The notes under the pieces: model-generated | The model's database searches: none | What the model was told of the DNA's origin: nothing | The model's input: the letters and a program-made list of their open reading frames with translations, nothing else | Part shown: positions 1 through 9,418 of the stretch, piece after piece | How the letters are laid out: every line of letters starts with the position of its first letter | How positions within the stretch are numbered: position 1 is the first letter of the stretch | Translations under genes and position numbers: made by a program | From: Gymnopus androsaceus JB14 | Taxonomy: Eukaryota > Basidiomycota > Agaricomycetes > Agaricales > Omphalotaceae | DNA length: 64,000 nucleotides | Direction: 5' to 3' | Assembly: GCA_009733575.1 (NCBI GenBank) | Contig: ML769636.1 | Location: 12,723-76,722 of the forward strand

Positions 1-1
1 C

Positions 2-156
2 TAAGTGAATGATAGAGTTATAAATAAGTATTCTCAGTCTTACCTATACATTCAGGTCCTCCGAGTATCGATCATCCTCTTTCTTTAAGCAGACAGTATC
101 CTCACTTCACTTGGATGGGGATATCCTCCACGCACAGTGTCTCAAAAGCGACGGGA
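2..156 (+). repeat. Direct copy of the CVNH gene intron 2 / exon 3 start
   Basis: This stretch repeats 2246-2401 almost base for base. It begins just inside the second intron donor of the CVNH gene, runs through the intron acceptor and the first ~100 bases of exon 3, and stops abruptly at 156. It is a third partial copy of the CVNH locus in the window, lying outside the palindrome. Whether a fuller copy continues to the left is hidden by the window edge. Confidence 0.85.
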
Positions 157-162
157 ACCTTA

Positions 163-460
163 CGAATACTTATTTATAAACTCTATCATTCACTTACGAT
201 TTGATTGAGACCTCACTAGTAGTCGATGAGTGGGAGGTCTTAGTTGAGACTTTACTGGTATTTGACGCCGTGCCATTCTGCTTTGTCACTGCCAGGTATG
301 ATGGAGGGGGCGTGCTGGCACCGTTTAGAGAGCTTACTAAATCTAGTAGAATGAGAATGAAATCAATTCCAAGAATGCTTAGAAACCACTTACGTGTTGC
401 TACCAATGTCGGAGGCGGAGTGGTGGTACCGTTGGAAATGCTACCGTTGGAAGAGCTCAT
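163..460 (-). pseudogene. Inverted, truncated 5' copy of the CVNH gene
   Basis: Read on the minus strand, this contains the same ATG, exon 1 (460-394), 51-nt intron, exon 2 (342-198) and second intron donor as the intact gene at 1982. It breaks off about 35 bases into intron 2, so the CVNH domain is absent. The exons carry no disabling mutation, so a short Ser/Thr/Pro-rich peptide could be made if the copied promoter in the arm is active. The copy is a product of the inverted duplication, not an independent gene. Confidence 0.8.
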
Positions 461-1071
461 TGTACTGGCAGGCGTACAAATGAGAGTGGAACCAAGTCGA
501 AGAATAAGAAGCACTTACTTGTAAGAGTTTGCTAGAACACAAGTAAAAAAGCTTAATCACAAAGTCGTATGTAGACTGATTGAGGTGGCAAGACAAAACT
601 AGTACCCCACTATAAATACAGAAACTAGCGAAGAACGAAGCAAGTGCGAAGGCCAAATATAATATATTACCAAACTAGGAATAATTCCTTCAAACCAGGA
701 ACATTGAATTTGTGATAACTTCGTATATAGTGACAGTAGCACATAGAATAAATATAGATGCTTATAGTAGTAGTACATACAATCTCTTGACCGGGCTAGC
801 TGAAACCCCGATTGCCCTGTGGCCTAGAATGGCGTCAAGACCCGGGCCGGATCTGGGGAGATTCAAAAGAGTGACGTTTGGAATGGAGAGCGATGTTGGA
901 AATCGAGGGACACTAGGTAATGGATTGACATTTGGAAAGAAGGTATGAAGTTTATTACACGGCTCGTTTCGAGATTACTACTGGACTCACAGTAACTAGA
1001 ATGGCCTTTGGAAAGAAGTCTACACATACAGTAATGACACCGGTCTCTTCTACTCCCCGGACAGAAACATC
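163..1071 (-). repeat. Left arm of a ~0.9 kb inverted repeat
   Basis: This is the reverse complement of 1348-2277. The part nearest the outer end (about 198-475) is essentially identical to its partner, while the part toward the centre differs by several percent plus small indels. The arm holds an inverted copy of the CVNH gene's upstream region and first two exons. The inner end is marked by a shared motif next to 1071 and 1348, after which similarity stops. Confidence 0.9.
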
Positions 1072-1347
1072 AAATTACTTTGTATGGAGTTTAGGCGCTT
1101 GGGATGCCTGTTTTCTCCGACACCCAAGAAAGCTCTCTTTGCAACAGTGATGGAAGTATACAGTCATACTGAAGCAGTGGTGGAAAATAGTTACGAACTT
1201 GAAGATAAAATAATTCTATGAGGCCTGAGGTTACTGGCACATTGCCACCTATACTTACAGCCTTCGACCAGCATTTCTGTCTAGGATGTGGCTGTGGAAT
1301 ACCTAGATTTCGTTCCTTCAAAACTTCACGTCAAGCTAGCGTTAGCC
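1072..1347. other. Unpaired spacer of the palindrome
   Basis: About 276 bases between the two inverted arms have no partner on either side. No convincing gene is present. It would form the loop if the arms paired, and it marks the original upstream boundary of the duplicated CVNH promoter segment. Confidence 0.7.
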
Positions 1348-2277
1348 TGAGACAGATGTTTCTGTCCGGGGAGTAGAAGGGACCGGTGCCATTAGTATGT
1401 ATAGACTTCTTTCCAAAGGCCATTCTAGTTACTGTGAGTTCAGTATTAATCTCGAAACGGCGTTTCTGTTGAGGAACGAGCCGTGTAATAAACTTCATAC
1501 CTTCCTTCCAAATGTCACTCCATTCTCCAGTGTCCCTCGATTTCCAACATCGCTCTCCATTCCAAACGTCACTCTTTTAAATCTCCCCAGATCCGGCCCG
1601 GGTCTTGACGCCATTCTAGGCCACAGGGCAATCGGGGTTTCAGCTAGCCCGGTCAAGAGATTGTATGTACTACTACTATAAGCATCTATATTTATTCTAT
1701 GTGCTACTGTCACTATATACGAAGTTATCACAGATTCAATGTTCCTGGTTTGAAGGAATTATTCCTAGTTTGGTAATATATTATATTTTGGCCTTCGCAC
1801 TTGCTTCGTTCTTCGCTAGTTTCTGTATTTATAGTGGGGTAGTTTTGTCTTGCCACCTCAATCAGTCTACATACGACTTTGTGATTAAGCTCTTTTACTT
1901 GTGTTCTAGCAAACTCTTACAAGTGAGTGCTTCTTATTCTTGGACTTGTTTTCACTCTCATTTTGTACGCCTGCCAGTACAATGAGCTCTTCCAACGGTA
2001 GCATTTCCAACGGTACCACCACTCCGCCTCCGACATTGGTAGCAACACGTAAGTGGTTTCTAAGCATTCTTGGAATTGATTTCATTCTCATTCTACTAGA
2101 TTTAGTAAGCTCTCTAAACGGTGCCAGCACGCCCCCTCCATCATACCTGGCAGTGACAAAGCAGAATGGCACGGCGTCAAATACCAGTAAAGTCTCAACT
2201 AAGACCTCCCACTCATCGACTACTAGTGAGGTCTCAATCAAATCGTAAGTGAATGATAGAGTTAGTAAATAAGTATT
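1348..2277 (+). repeat. Right arm of the inverted repeat
   Basis: Partner of 163-1071 in the opposite orientation. It contains the presumed promoter, 5' UTR, exons 1 and 2 and the start of intron 2 of the CVNH gene, and is continuous with the rest of that gene. Because one arm is an intact functional 5' end, this arm is likely the ancestral sequence and the left arm the inverted copy. Confidence 0.9.
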
Positions 2278-3219
2278 CTCAGTCTTACCTATACATTCAG
2301 GTCCTCCGAGTATCGATCATCCTCTTTCTTTAAGCAGACAGTATCCTCACTTCACTTGGATGGGGATATCCTCCACGCACAGTGTCTCAAAAGCGACGGG
2401 ACCTACGGCTCCTCGAAGCTAAACCTCAGTGAATGCATAGGCGTTGTCTGCGGGAAGCTCGTCTGGGGTCGCAGGGATTTTCGTAGCCATTGCAAATCCG
2501 TCAAACTCGAAAAATTCACCCTCATAGCTGAATGTGTCTACGAAGGAGAAACGATCAAGTCCACTTTGGACCTGACTCGCTACCTCCAGTCGTACGATGG
2601 TACACTCGGATTAAAAGTGGCCAAACCTAGCCCCGAGTTGTCCAGCCTATTCAGCGAATCCCGTTGGATGAAGTTCAAGATTGTCACCGAGCCGGATGCA
2701 TCCGTGGTCATCCAGAATGCCGCATTCAAGGATGCTTTCAGTAGCATCGCTCAGACTACCTCCAAGCACATAGTGACTGCAATGACCGAGGATCTCGTAC
2801 AGTCGGTAACCAACACTATCAGACTTTCACTGCGTGAAAAAGTCAAGGTAGAGATGACTCGTGTCATCTCGGAGACAATGAAGCGGCAGGTTCGTGATAC
2901 CCTCTCAGTGAAGATTGAAGAAGCCTTCGCCGCCGCCAAAAAATCTGTCCTTGTGTCATGCAGCACGGTGATCGACGAGGCTGTAAACAAAGTCACCGTT
3001 GAATGCACCAAGTCTATCATTGAACCGATTGGCGACGATGTTGTCTCTCAGTGCAGCGTTGCCATCGCCAAAGCTGTTACATCGGTCACTGAGACCACTG
3101 TAGAGCACTTCCAGGAGCGGGTGGAGATTTTGCTGGAACGCGAAATGGTTTCTGCAAGTCTCCATCGGGCTAATACAGAGGCATCTTTCTTGAAAATGTT
3201 GCAGCACGTCGTCGTTTAG
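1982..3219 (+). CDS. Cyanovirin-N-homology (CVNH) lectin-like protein with helical C-terminal region
   Basis: Three exons are inferred: 1982-2048, 2100-2244 and 2301-3219. Introns of 51 and 56 nt have GTAAGT donors, and the frame is preserved through both. The first ~70 residues are Ser/Thr/Pro/Gly-rich. A two-repeat CVNH module follows: each half has the pattern hydrophobic-L-x-A-x-C, then G-x-x-x-x-S-x-L-x-L, then a G-x-L turn (for example LHLDGDILHAQC and TLIAECVYEGETIKSTLDL). CVNH proteins are small carbohydrate-binding folds. The remaining ~190 residues are predicted helical and rich in Val, Thr, Ala, Ser and charged residues, with no recognised domain and no membrane segment. No secretion signal is obvious. 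The 5' half lies in the right palindrome arm, and an inverted copy sits at 163-460. The CVNH call is confident from pattern; the role of the C-terminal region is unknown. Confidence 0.75.
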
Positions 3220-3718
3220 GGTATGTTCATATTGACTCTTCCAGCGATAAGATCAACTTACGAGTTACTTCCACAGTTATTCAAGTTGGAACTCGACGCG
3301 CTTGGATAGATCATGCATAAGTTGTATATATATAGTGCGTTGGATCCATACTGTAGTTATTTATTTTGTTGTCATCAACAGCGATTCACGCCAACTTTTC
3401 GAGTTCTTGTGTATGACTCTGCACTTTAGCTTTTCGTCCATCCAACTGCAATGATATGGTATCGCCCATCTATATCTTTCATTAAGCTTCCACTAACCTG
3501 ACTCTCAACTCGCGCCCCAGGAGTCTTCCAGGACGGCTCTGCATCTGGGTACCATACAACTTCAATCTCGATTGCAAATCGGACTCGTGTACACTCGTAC
3601 CTGAAGTTCACGCTCCCATTCGCGTAGCTCTTACAGTTATAGTAAGTCAATGAGTTGCGTTGGACATTAATCGTGGTTGCAGGCCGCTACGGCGTCAGGG
3701 CTGGAAATGCGTCCAGGG
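3220..3718. other. Intergenic, no gene assigned
   Basis: This is the downstream region of the CVNH gene, with an AT-rich stretch near 3327-3371 that could serve 3' end formation. A 74-codon open frame on the minus strand (3426-3650) lacks an ATG and could be an extra exon of the minus-strand gene to the right, but no splice pair joins it convincingly. Confidence 0.4.
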
Positions 3719-4766
3719 TTAGCTGGGTAAGTGGTTTAGGGTTAGCCCGGAGGATGTATTTGTTGCCCAATCCTGCAGCTCGACCGCACCCTCAAGAGTC
3801 CCTGTCGGAATTCCCTCATCCTTAGCCCTTGCTTCTGCTATCGCACTCATCCAATACATACCAGATCTTCGAAAGCATCTTAAAGTAGTCCCTGGATTTG
3901 TGAATGCAGTGGCAAATAGATGATTAAATCGAAGAATGTACATTCAGAATTAGGCAAATCCATCCCTCGGCTGAACAGCACCCGTTATCGGTTTTGCTGG
4001 TAGTTCGAAGATAAGATCGTCCTGCTGGGGGCGTCTTAGCGCGTATGTCACAACTCGCTTGATATCGAACCTCTCCTCTCCTGCAGGGATGTCTTTCTTC
4101 TCAAAGCCGAACATCTCCTCTCGCGATAATATGACATAATCGAAAACACCAGTTTGATTGGCTGGACGCAACGTCCAGGTTGCAGGGGAATTTACTGCTT
4201 TCCCGTGTGAGTCGACAAAATCCAAGCAGCATTCGTTCGGAACATTTGAGCCCACTATCCCACACGCGAATGGAAAGCGGGCTGCCAGGCACCGAGACAA
4301 GTTGTATAGGGTCTCCAGAACGGGGTTTCATCTATGACAGAAATTTCAGACGAGGCCGAGACTCAGAAGTGATGAAGAGACATACACCCCAAACTTCCAT
4401 TGTGTCTTGACCTGCTGCATCAAAGATCCTATCCCAACTCTGATGATAACGTGCCCGGCGTTCTTCGCTCGAAGAATGTTGAAAAGTTTCGGGATTGATA
4501 TCTTCTCCGGCATTTTCTGCATCGATGGCAGCAAGCTCCGCATCGATTTCGGCGTCTGTTGGGAAGAAGCTGTCCGGAAGCCTCCATGTGGCATGGATCT
4601 TCAAGCAAGCTGCCTCGAACTTATCTCTGGGGGTAATAGGCCTAGGCCGAGCTTTGTGGGTAGAGGAGGTGCGAGGTTGTGAGGAGGCTCGAGACTGAGA
4701 GGAAGCTCGAGGCTGAGAGGAAGCTCGATGCTGAGAGGAAGCTCGAATTTTACAGTGTTTAGGCAT
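3719..4766 (-). CDS. Uncharacterised protein with an N-terminal RASSQ repeat
   Basis: Inferred exons on the minus strand are 4766-4387, 4312-3982 and 3891-3719. The first donor is GTATGT and the acceptors are placed where the frame continues. The protein starts MPKHCKIRASSQ, has four RASSQ-type hexapeptides plus a variant, then a charged region rich in Ala, Glu and Asp, a Cys-containing middle part, and a tail ending NHLPS. I do not recognise the family. A TATA element lies about 55 bases upstream of the start. Exon 3 is the least certain: without the second intron the protein would stop at an in-frame TAA near 3950. Coding character (amino-acid composition, long frames, plausible splice sites) supports a real gene; no function can be assigned. 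Confidence 0.5.
4684..4746 (-). repeat. 18-bp tandem repeat coding for RASSQ units
   Basis: About 3.5 copies of an 18-bp unit (gaggaagctcgaggctga and variants) lie inside exon 1 of the minus-strand gene and encode repeated RASSQP/RASSQS/RASSQH hexapeptides. In-frame repeats of this kind commonly vary in copy number. Confidence 0.85.
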
Positions 4767-4821
4767 CAGGAAAATGGAGACGAAGGTGGATTGATATTGG
4801 CGATCAATTGCAATGGGTACC

Positions 4822-4828
4822 TTATATA
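4822..4828 (-). promoter_or_regulatory. TATA element for the gene ending at 4766
   Basis: On the minus strand this reads TATATAA, about 55 bases upstream of the start codon at 4766. Confidence 0.45.
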
Positions 4829-5514
4829 CTTTAGGGCTGGTCACGAGATAAGCCCACTAGATCTTTGCTATTATGCCCAATTAAGAACAGTATAGACGCC
4901 GGCGCACACGCGACTATATCTTCACGTTTGATCAAATCCAGTCAAGGAATCTCATTGTGCCGTATAGGCACCTCATTGTACACGGTTCGAGTATTATCGG
5001 GCCCGCAGAAATCCACTGTCTCAACCTGCACTAGGCTTGGGCAAACAAACTCACATCCTACAGCGCTGAGTATCAAGATCATGGTCTGCTTGGGATGAAT
5101 GACTTGGATCAGTTGGAACAGACATGGAAGGATTTGGTGAATGATGCAGCACTCATCGTACTTTAGGGTAAAAATCTTATGTAATAATCATCTTAGATCG
5201 GGATTGCTACTGGAAGGTGCTTAACGAATGAAGGTTGAGCATCAGCAATTGCTTGACGACGGCAGAATGTGCGTCCAAGTCCCCTCCTAGCGTACACTTG
5301 TAAACTCGACTCTCCGAAAGGTCTGTTAGAGAAGGAAGGACTTGTAGACGAGAACGCTGACTATAGAGTCGAGCTTTACGCATCGGTGAAAGGACAAAGC
5401 GTTCTGTATATTCAACCAAGCCTCAAATGTAAAAAATTACTATTTTGGCTTTCTCTTTTCAGTAGCAAGAGTATTCCGTCCCCTAGCACCTCTGACCTTT
5501 TGTAGATTTTCAAA
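4829..5514. other. Intergenic, no gene seen
   Basis: Only short open frames on both strands, none with convincing splice signals or recognisable composition. Confidence 0.4.
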
Positions 5515-5959
5515 CTATCTCTTCGCATACCGCATCATCTCAGCATCATCCACAAGCTCATCGACCAGTGACTCCGCCTAGTGAGATTCTCTCCACTTGC
5601 TCCACCAAACGGCGTTTTGTCGTGACGATGGCACCAATCTGGAGTTCACTATCAGTCTGATTAAAGCAACACTGAATGTTCGAACGTACCGCAGGATGCT
5701 TTGGCAAGCCTTTGATACCCTTCCATTCGTCTTCTTCTTCTTTAGGCTCTTGAGGACTTAACAGATTTCGCAACCTACGGGCTTCAACCTCGCAATACAG
5801 TCTGGGAAGATCTGCTTCTGCTGGTGCAGGGCGGGACCAACGGTTTCGTTTTTCAACTGAAGATTTTTTTCGATTCACGTGATGATCTTTGTCCGAAATA
5901 GCGTCTTTTAGCCCGAAATCAGAGCGTCATTTAGGGCCTCTGGCCGAGGGAGGTTCCAT
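5515..5959 (-). CDS. Small charged protein of unknown function, incomplete model
   Basis: On the minus strand a frame from about 5926 to 5687 encodes a Lys/Arg/Glu-rich protein (it includes VEKRNRWSRPAPAEADLPRL). It is followed by an intron with a GTACGT donor and one or two further small exons ending near 5558 or 5515. The last possible exon encodes AESLVDELVDDAEMMRYAKR. The only upstream in-frame ATG (5959) is separated from the main frame by a TGA at 5929-5927, so either an upstream exon is missing from the model, the stop is real, or the base is wrong. The composition looks coding. No family is recognised. Confidence 0.4.
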
Positions 5960-6443
5960 AGGAGATTCTGAGGTCCTACGAAAAGACTGCGCCTGGAAAA
6001 GCCATTGGCTTGATGATAATTACCTCTTCTTTCCCTCAGCTATACCTACCAAAGATTTTTTTCTTGTCCTGCAGATCTCAGCTCAAGTGAATATAAAATG
6101 GTGCTGACCATGGACTATGGCGGATACCTCTATCACGGCCTCAATGTCGGAAGACCTCAAAGGAGCATGGGTGTACCTGTGTCTAGTTCAAAAAAAGATG
6201 TGGGATGCTTGTGACTCTGCTGATTCCGATCTTTTAGGAATTTGAAATTGTAATTCTAGTACATACAGCTTTGACCTGTCTCGATTCGAACGAACAATGC
6301 ATTGGTGCTTTGACTATCTGGGAAGGTCTTTGTGAGATCCAAAGTTGCATGTCGGCTTGGACCTTGGGCTTTGACTGCCTTCGGTATCTATTGTTCGACC
6401 ATCTTGGCCACTATCCACTGATGGGGGCCGCATACCAATCCCT
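5960..6443. other. Intergenic, upstream of the orphan gene at 6688
   Basis: No gene was recognised. A short plus-strand open frame at 5889-6107 is mostly antisense to the neighbouring gene and was not accepted. Confidence 0.4.
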
Positions 6444-6450
6444 TATAAAA
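6444..6450 (+). promoter_or_regulatory. TATA box
   Basis: TATAAAA followed by a pyrimidine-rich stretch, about 240 bases upstream of the ATG at 6688. This is consistent with a core promoter plus a 5' UTR of about 200 nt. Confidence 0.5.
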
Positions 6451-6687
6451 CGCCTTTCAGATGTCCCCTTTGTTACCGTTCCCTCTCCCGCAGTCCACTC
6501 ATCCTTTGTGTTGAATGTTTAGCTGTTTTTCACGCACGCGCCGTACCAGCTTCAGACCTTTCGAGCTCAGACCAACCCCAACCGAATCCTTACCTTCTCC
6601 TACTCCGCGCTTCTGTCGAGAGTGAAAAACTTTGCCTCTCGCTGTCGAATACCAGTACCACGGTTATCCCCATCGAATTCTGCCGAG

Positions 6688-7467
6688 ATGTCCTCATACA
6701 AGACAACGGTTACCTCTGGGAGCCAGAGTACCGTCACCTTTGCATCGTTTGGGCTTTATGAGCTCGAAGACGGGGACAACTGGTCTTATGAGATTGACAG
6801 TGATGCGAGAATGGCTCTCACTACTCGCGTTTCCAGCGGCGAAGAGGCCCAGACCAACGCGAGCCCTACGACTCCCGCTCCATCTCCGAATCCGACCCAA
6901 GAAACAGAACTCCCTCCGCAAAGGCCTGAGGTTAGCATTTCCGCGTATTCTCTTGATCTATTGTATTAACGCGCCACTCAGGTCCCCAAACTCCATACCG
7001 ATCCTCCTGTCACTCAACCCCCTGCACATGCAAGCAGATTAGTCAAAAAGATCCTCGCTCGTCCCCCTTCCTTCAGTGGCCCACCAGGCCCTCCCATTCC
7101 GATGAAATTCATGACACTGGCTTCCATTGCCGGTGATACAGACAGTGTCGACGCGGAAAACATGTCATCGGATGAATCTTCATCATCCGACTCGGGGCGA
7201 AGCACAAGGGGTACTAGCAGTGGGAGTACAAGCGTTCCTGGAGACAGGGAATCCTCTGAGCTCGATGAGCCTGTGCTTAGGCCCTTGACGGTGCCTCCTT
7301 GGCATCGAAAGATGAGACGCACAAATGTTTGCGCTACGACTGTAGACTCGGACTCGGAGTGAGTTGTTTGAATAACGTGTTTGGGATCTGGCGATTTATT
7401 GACCTTTTTTATTAGGTACTCTCCTCCACCTATCGTTTCAGATGGGCCCATGCGCTTTCCATTCTGA
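6688..7467 (+). CDS. Acidic Ser/Pro-rich orphan protein, 223 aa
   Basis: Three exons (6688-6930, 6982-7358, 7416-7467) join in frame through introns of 51 and 57 nt with GTTAGC and GTGAGT donors. The protein starts MSSYKTTVTSGSQ, contains a Pro/Thr-rich linker, then PPSFSGPPGPPIPMKFM and a long acidic Ser tract with SSDESSSSDSG, and ends with a short Pro-containing tail (YSPPPIVSDGPMRFPF). There are no membrane segments, signal peptide or known domain. It looks intrinsically disordered. The splice structure and the sensible C-terminal tail make it a good gene model, but no function is assignable. Confidence 0.65.
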
Positions 7468-7770
7468 TATTTGGACTAATCTGTGCTTAAATTTGCCGTT
7501 GTATTTCTATTCCTACCAACCTTGTGTATCCTGTTGATTTCTTTCTCTCAATGTATTCACTCACGAATATGGAACAATGATTGCCATAACCTGGCATTCA
7601 GGATTGAGAGATGGGTCACAACTCAATAGAGAGTAGGATAGGTATGTACATGCATCTAAAAAACTACGACAATTAAGAGAATAAATTACAGGATTAAGTA
7701 GTGACCGTATTATACATTTTCGAGGATACCATTCTACTACTAGATCTAAATAAATCTGAGCGGTGCTCAT
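7468..7770. other. Convergent intergenic region
   Basis: This separates the 3' ends of the orphan gene (plus) and the carrier gene (minus). It holds only AT-rich sequence typical of 3' UTRs. Confidence 0.5.
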
Positions 7771-9238
7771 CTAACCAAAGCCTACAGCAGGTTGGTTAAA
7801 CCAAGCTGTCAATCCATCATAGACCAAAAAAGACGATCCCACTACTTGGTATTGCCCTAGCGATAGACATACCACATCCACTGTAAAGACCCTTTGCGCC
7901 ATGCGTCCGGTAGATTTTGAGGAACGTCTGTAGGAAAGACACCGATTTGATACTGGCATTTGTTACAGTGGTGATATGTCTGTTATTGGGCGTGATGGTG
8001 GGTTTGCGTGCTGGAGCAGATGAAGAGGAGGAGAGGAAGAGGGGCTAAAGAGGGCCTTGATGAAGTGGAAGTCGACCATTCCCTCGCCGCGCTCGATGCG
8101 CGTTTCTGGTACGCCCTCATCTCACGCAACTCTTCTTCTGTCTGCATGGCGCTTTTTACCGTGTCCGCGGGGTAAAGCGCCGCCACGCATACGGCCCCGG
8201 ATATTGCCCCTGCAAAGGCTGATTCCCAAGGTAATAACGCAGAAGGTCGATGTTCAGGCGACACGAGGTAGGCGGAACCATGCTCGGCTTTTTCTCTCCG
8301 GTCCCTCAACATCCTCGCAACCCATTCTTTTACAGAAAACCATACAGCCGTGCCTCCAGTCTCGCGAAGGACAGTACCAGTGTGACCTAGCCACAAACCC
8401 CGTACGCCGTTCGTTGCGATAACGTTACGGGCGATGGATAGTGGGCCAGGAAGGCGGGGATTTGTGCCGGAAGCGGGAGCAGAGAGTGGAGGATGAGGGG
8501 AGACGTATATCGATGCGGAGGAAAGATTTTTCAGTGGGGATTTAAGTGCTATGGGAACGTGAATGGGTGGAACGCGTGCAGGAGTGGGGATATTCATCAT
8601 TTGAACTTGTAATTTGCATTTGATCAATTCTATGGGTGTGCTATGTATGGCAATGCTTAGTTAGGAAGAGGAAGAAGAGACGAACTGGACAGACAGTATG
8701 AAACTAGTAGCTGCACCAGCCCCGCCGCTGCGAAACACAGTTGTGGAATTGTCAATCCACCCGAGGAGTTGTAATAGCGGTGTATGACATTCTGCAGAGA
8801 AGAGTATGCAACGAAAAGTGCAGCAGTCTCTGCCATGGATCCTACAAGAGGTACCGGAAGGCCCTAGAGTGCACGAAATTAGCACTTGAACGAACGAAAA
8901 AAAAAGTATAGTATTACACGGTAAAGGCCTTTAAATCCTTCGTCCCGCCAGGTCTGCATTAAACAATCCAAAGGGCCTTTGAATCGAGGATGACCATCTG
9001 AACCTGTCGGAGACAGTAGTTGGGATTGAAGACGGACTTTGGCCAAGTCAAATGGGTATTCAAAGACCTCTGAAACCATTCCTGCAATCTAAAATCACGA
9101 TATTAGGTGATAAAGTCATATAAAATCAGAGATAATCCAACTCACACTTCCGAAAGCAATATCTTGTAACGCTGCCCTCAGCGATATAACCGCATTTTCG
9201 CTGTGGATGTCATTTTTCGATGCACCATCCGAGTGCAT
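7771..9238 (-). CDS. Mitochondrial ornithine carrier (ORT1/ARG11-like, SLC25 family)
   Basis: Five exons are inferred on the minus strand: 9238-9146, 9088-8918, 8863-8695, 8640-8126 and 8010-7771. It has the three-fold mitochondrial carrier pattern: [27 protein letters not shown], and [16 protein letters not shown], each with the PX[DE]XX[KR] signature. The ELIKCKLQ element and repeat 3 resemble fungal ornithine/arginine transporters, which exchange ornithine across the inner membrane for arginine synthesis. Low-complexity inserts between repeats make it longer (about 395 aa) than typical family members. The last exon contains a run of six T (7826-7831 on the plus strand). As read, the protein stops at 7817 just after SSGIVFFGL. 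One T fewer would give the expected VYDGLTAWF ending and a stop at 7771. The gene is divergently arranged with transcription factor copy 1, 180 bp away. Confidence 0.8.
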
Positions 9239-9418
9239 AGTCTAGGTAAACTTGGACCTAGTGCGAGGAGGAGTTGAGCCTAATTCTGGAAGAGAAAGGT
9301 AGGAGGTGAATGCATTGGCTTGCGACAACGGTGCCGCCGGAACGCGTAGGTCGAAAACAAAAAAGTGCCGGCCGAAAATCGGCATATTGCTTCTTCTCCT
9401 CGGACCACTACATTACTT
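9239..9418 (+). promoter_or_regulatory. Divergent promoter of ORT1 and transcription factor copy 1
   Basis: 180 bp between two divergent start codons. It contains an ACGCGT box (9342-9347) and a block around 9364-9382 with gtgccggccgaaaa that recurs just upstream of all three transcription factor copies. ACGCGT is the MCB element bound by MBF in yeasts; use here is inferred. The CGG/CCG content of the second block would suit a zinc-cluster protein. Confidence 0.5.

Noticed and set aside
163..2277. Palindrome as a foldback transposon
   Set aside because: One arm is continuous with a functional CVNH gene and the arms contain its exons. There is no short target duplication at the outer ends and no transposase.
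3715..3750. Telomere-like TTAGGGTTAG motif
   Set aside because: Only one and a half units, inside a presumed exon; no longer array is present.
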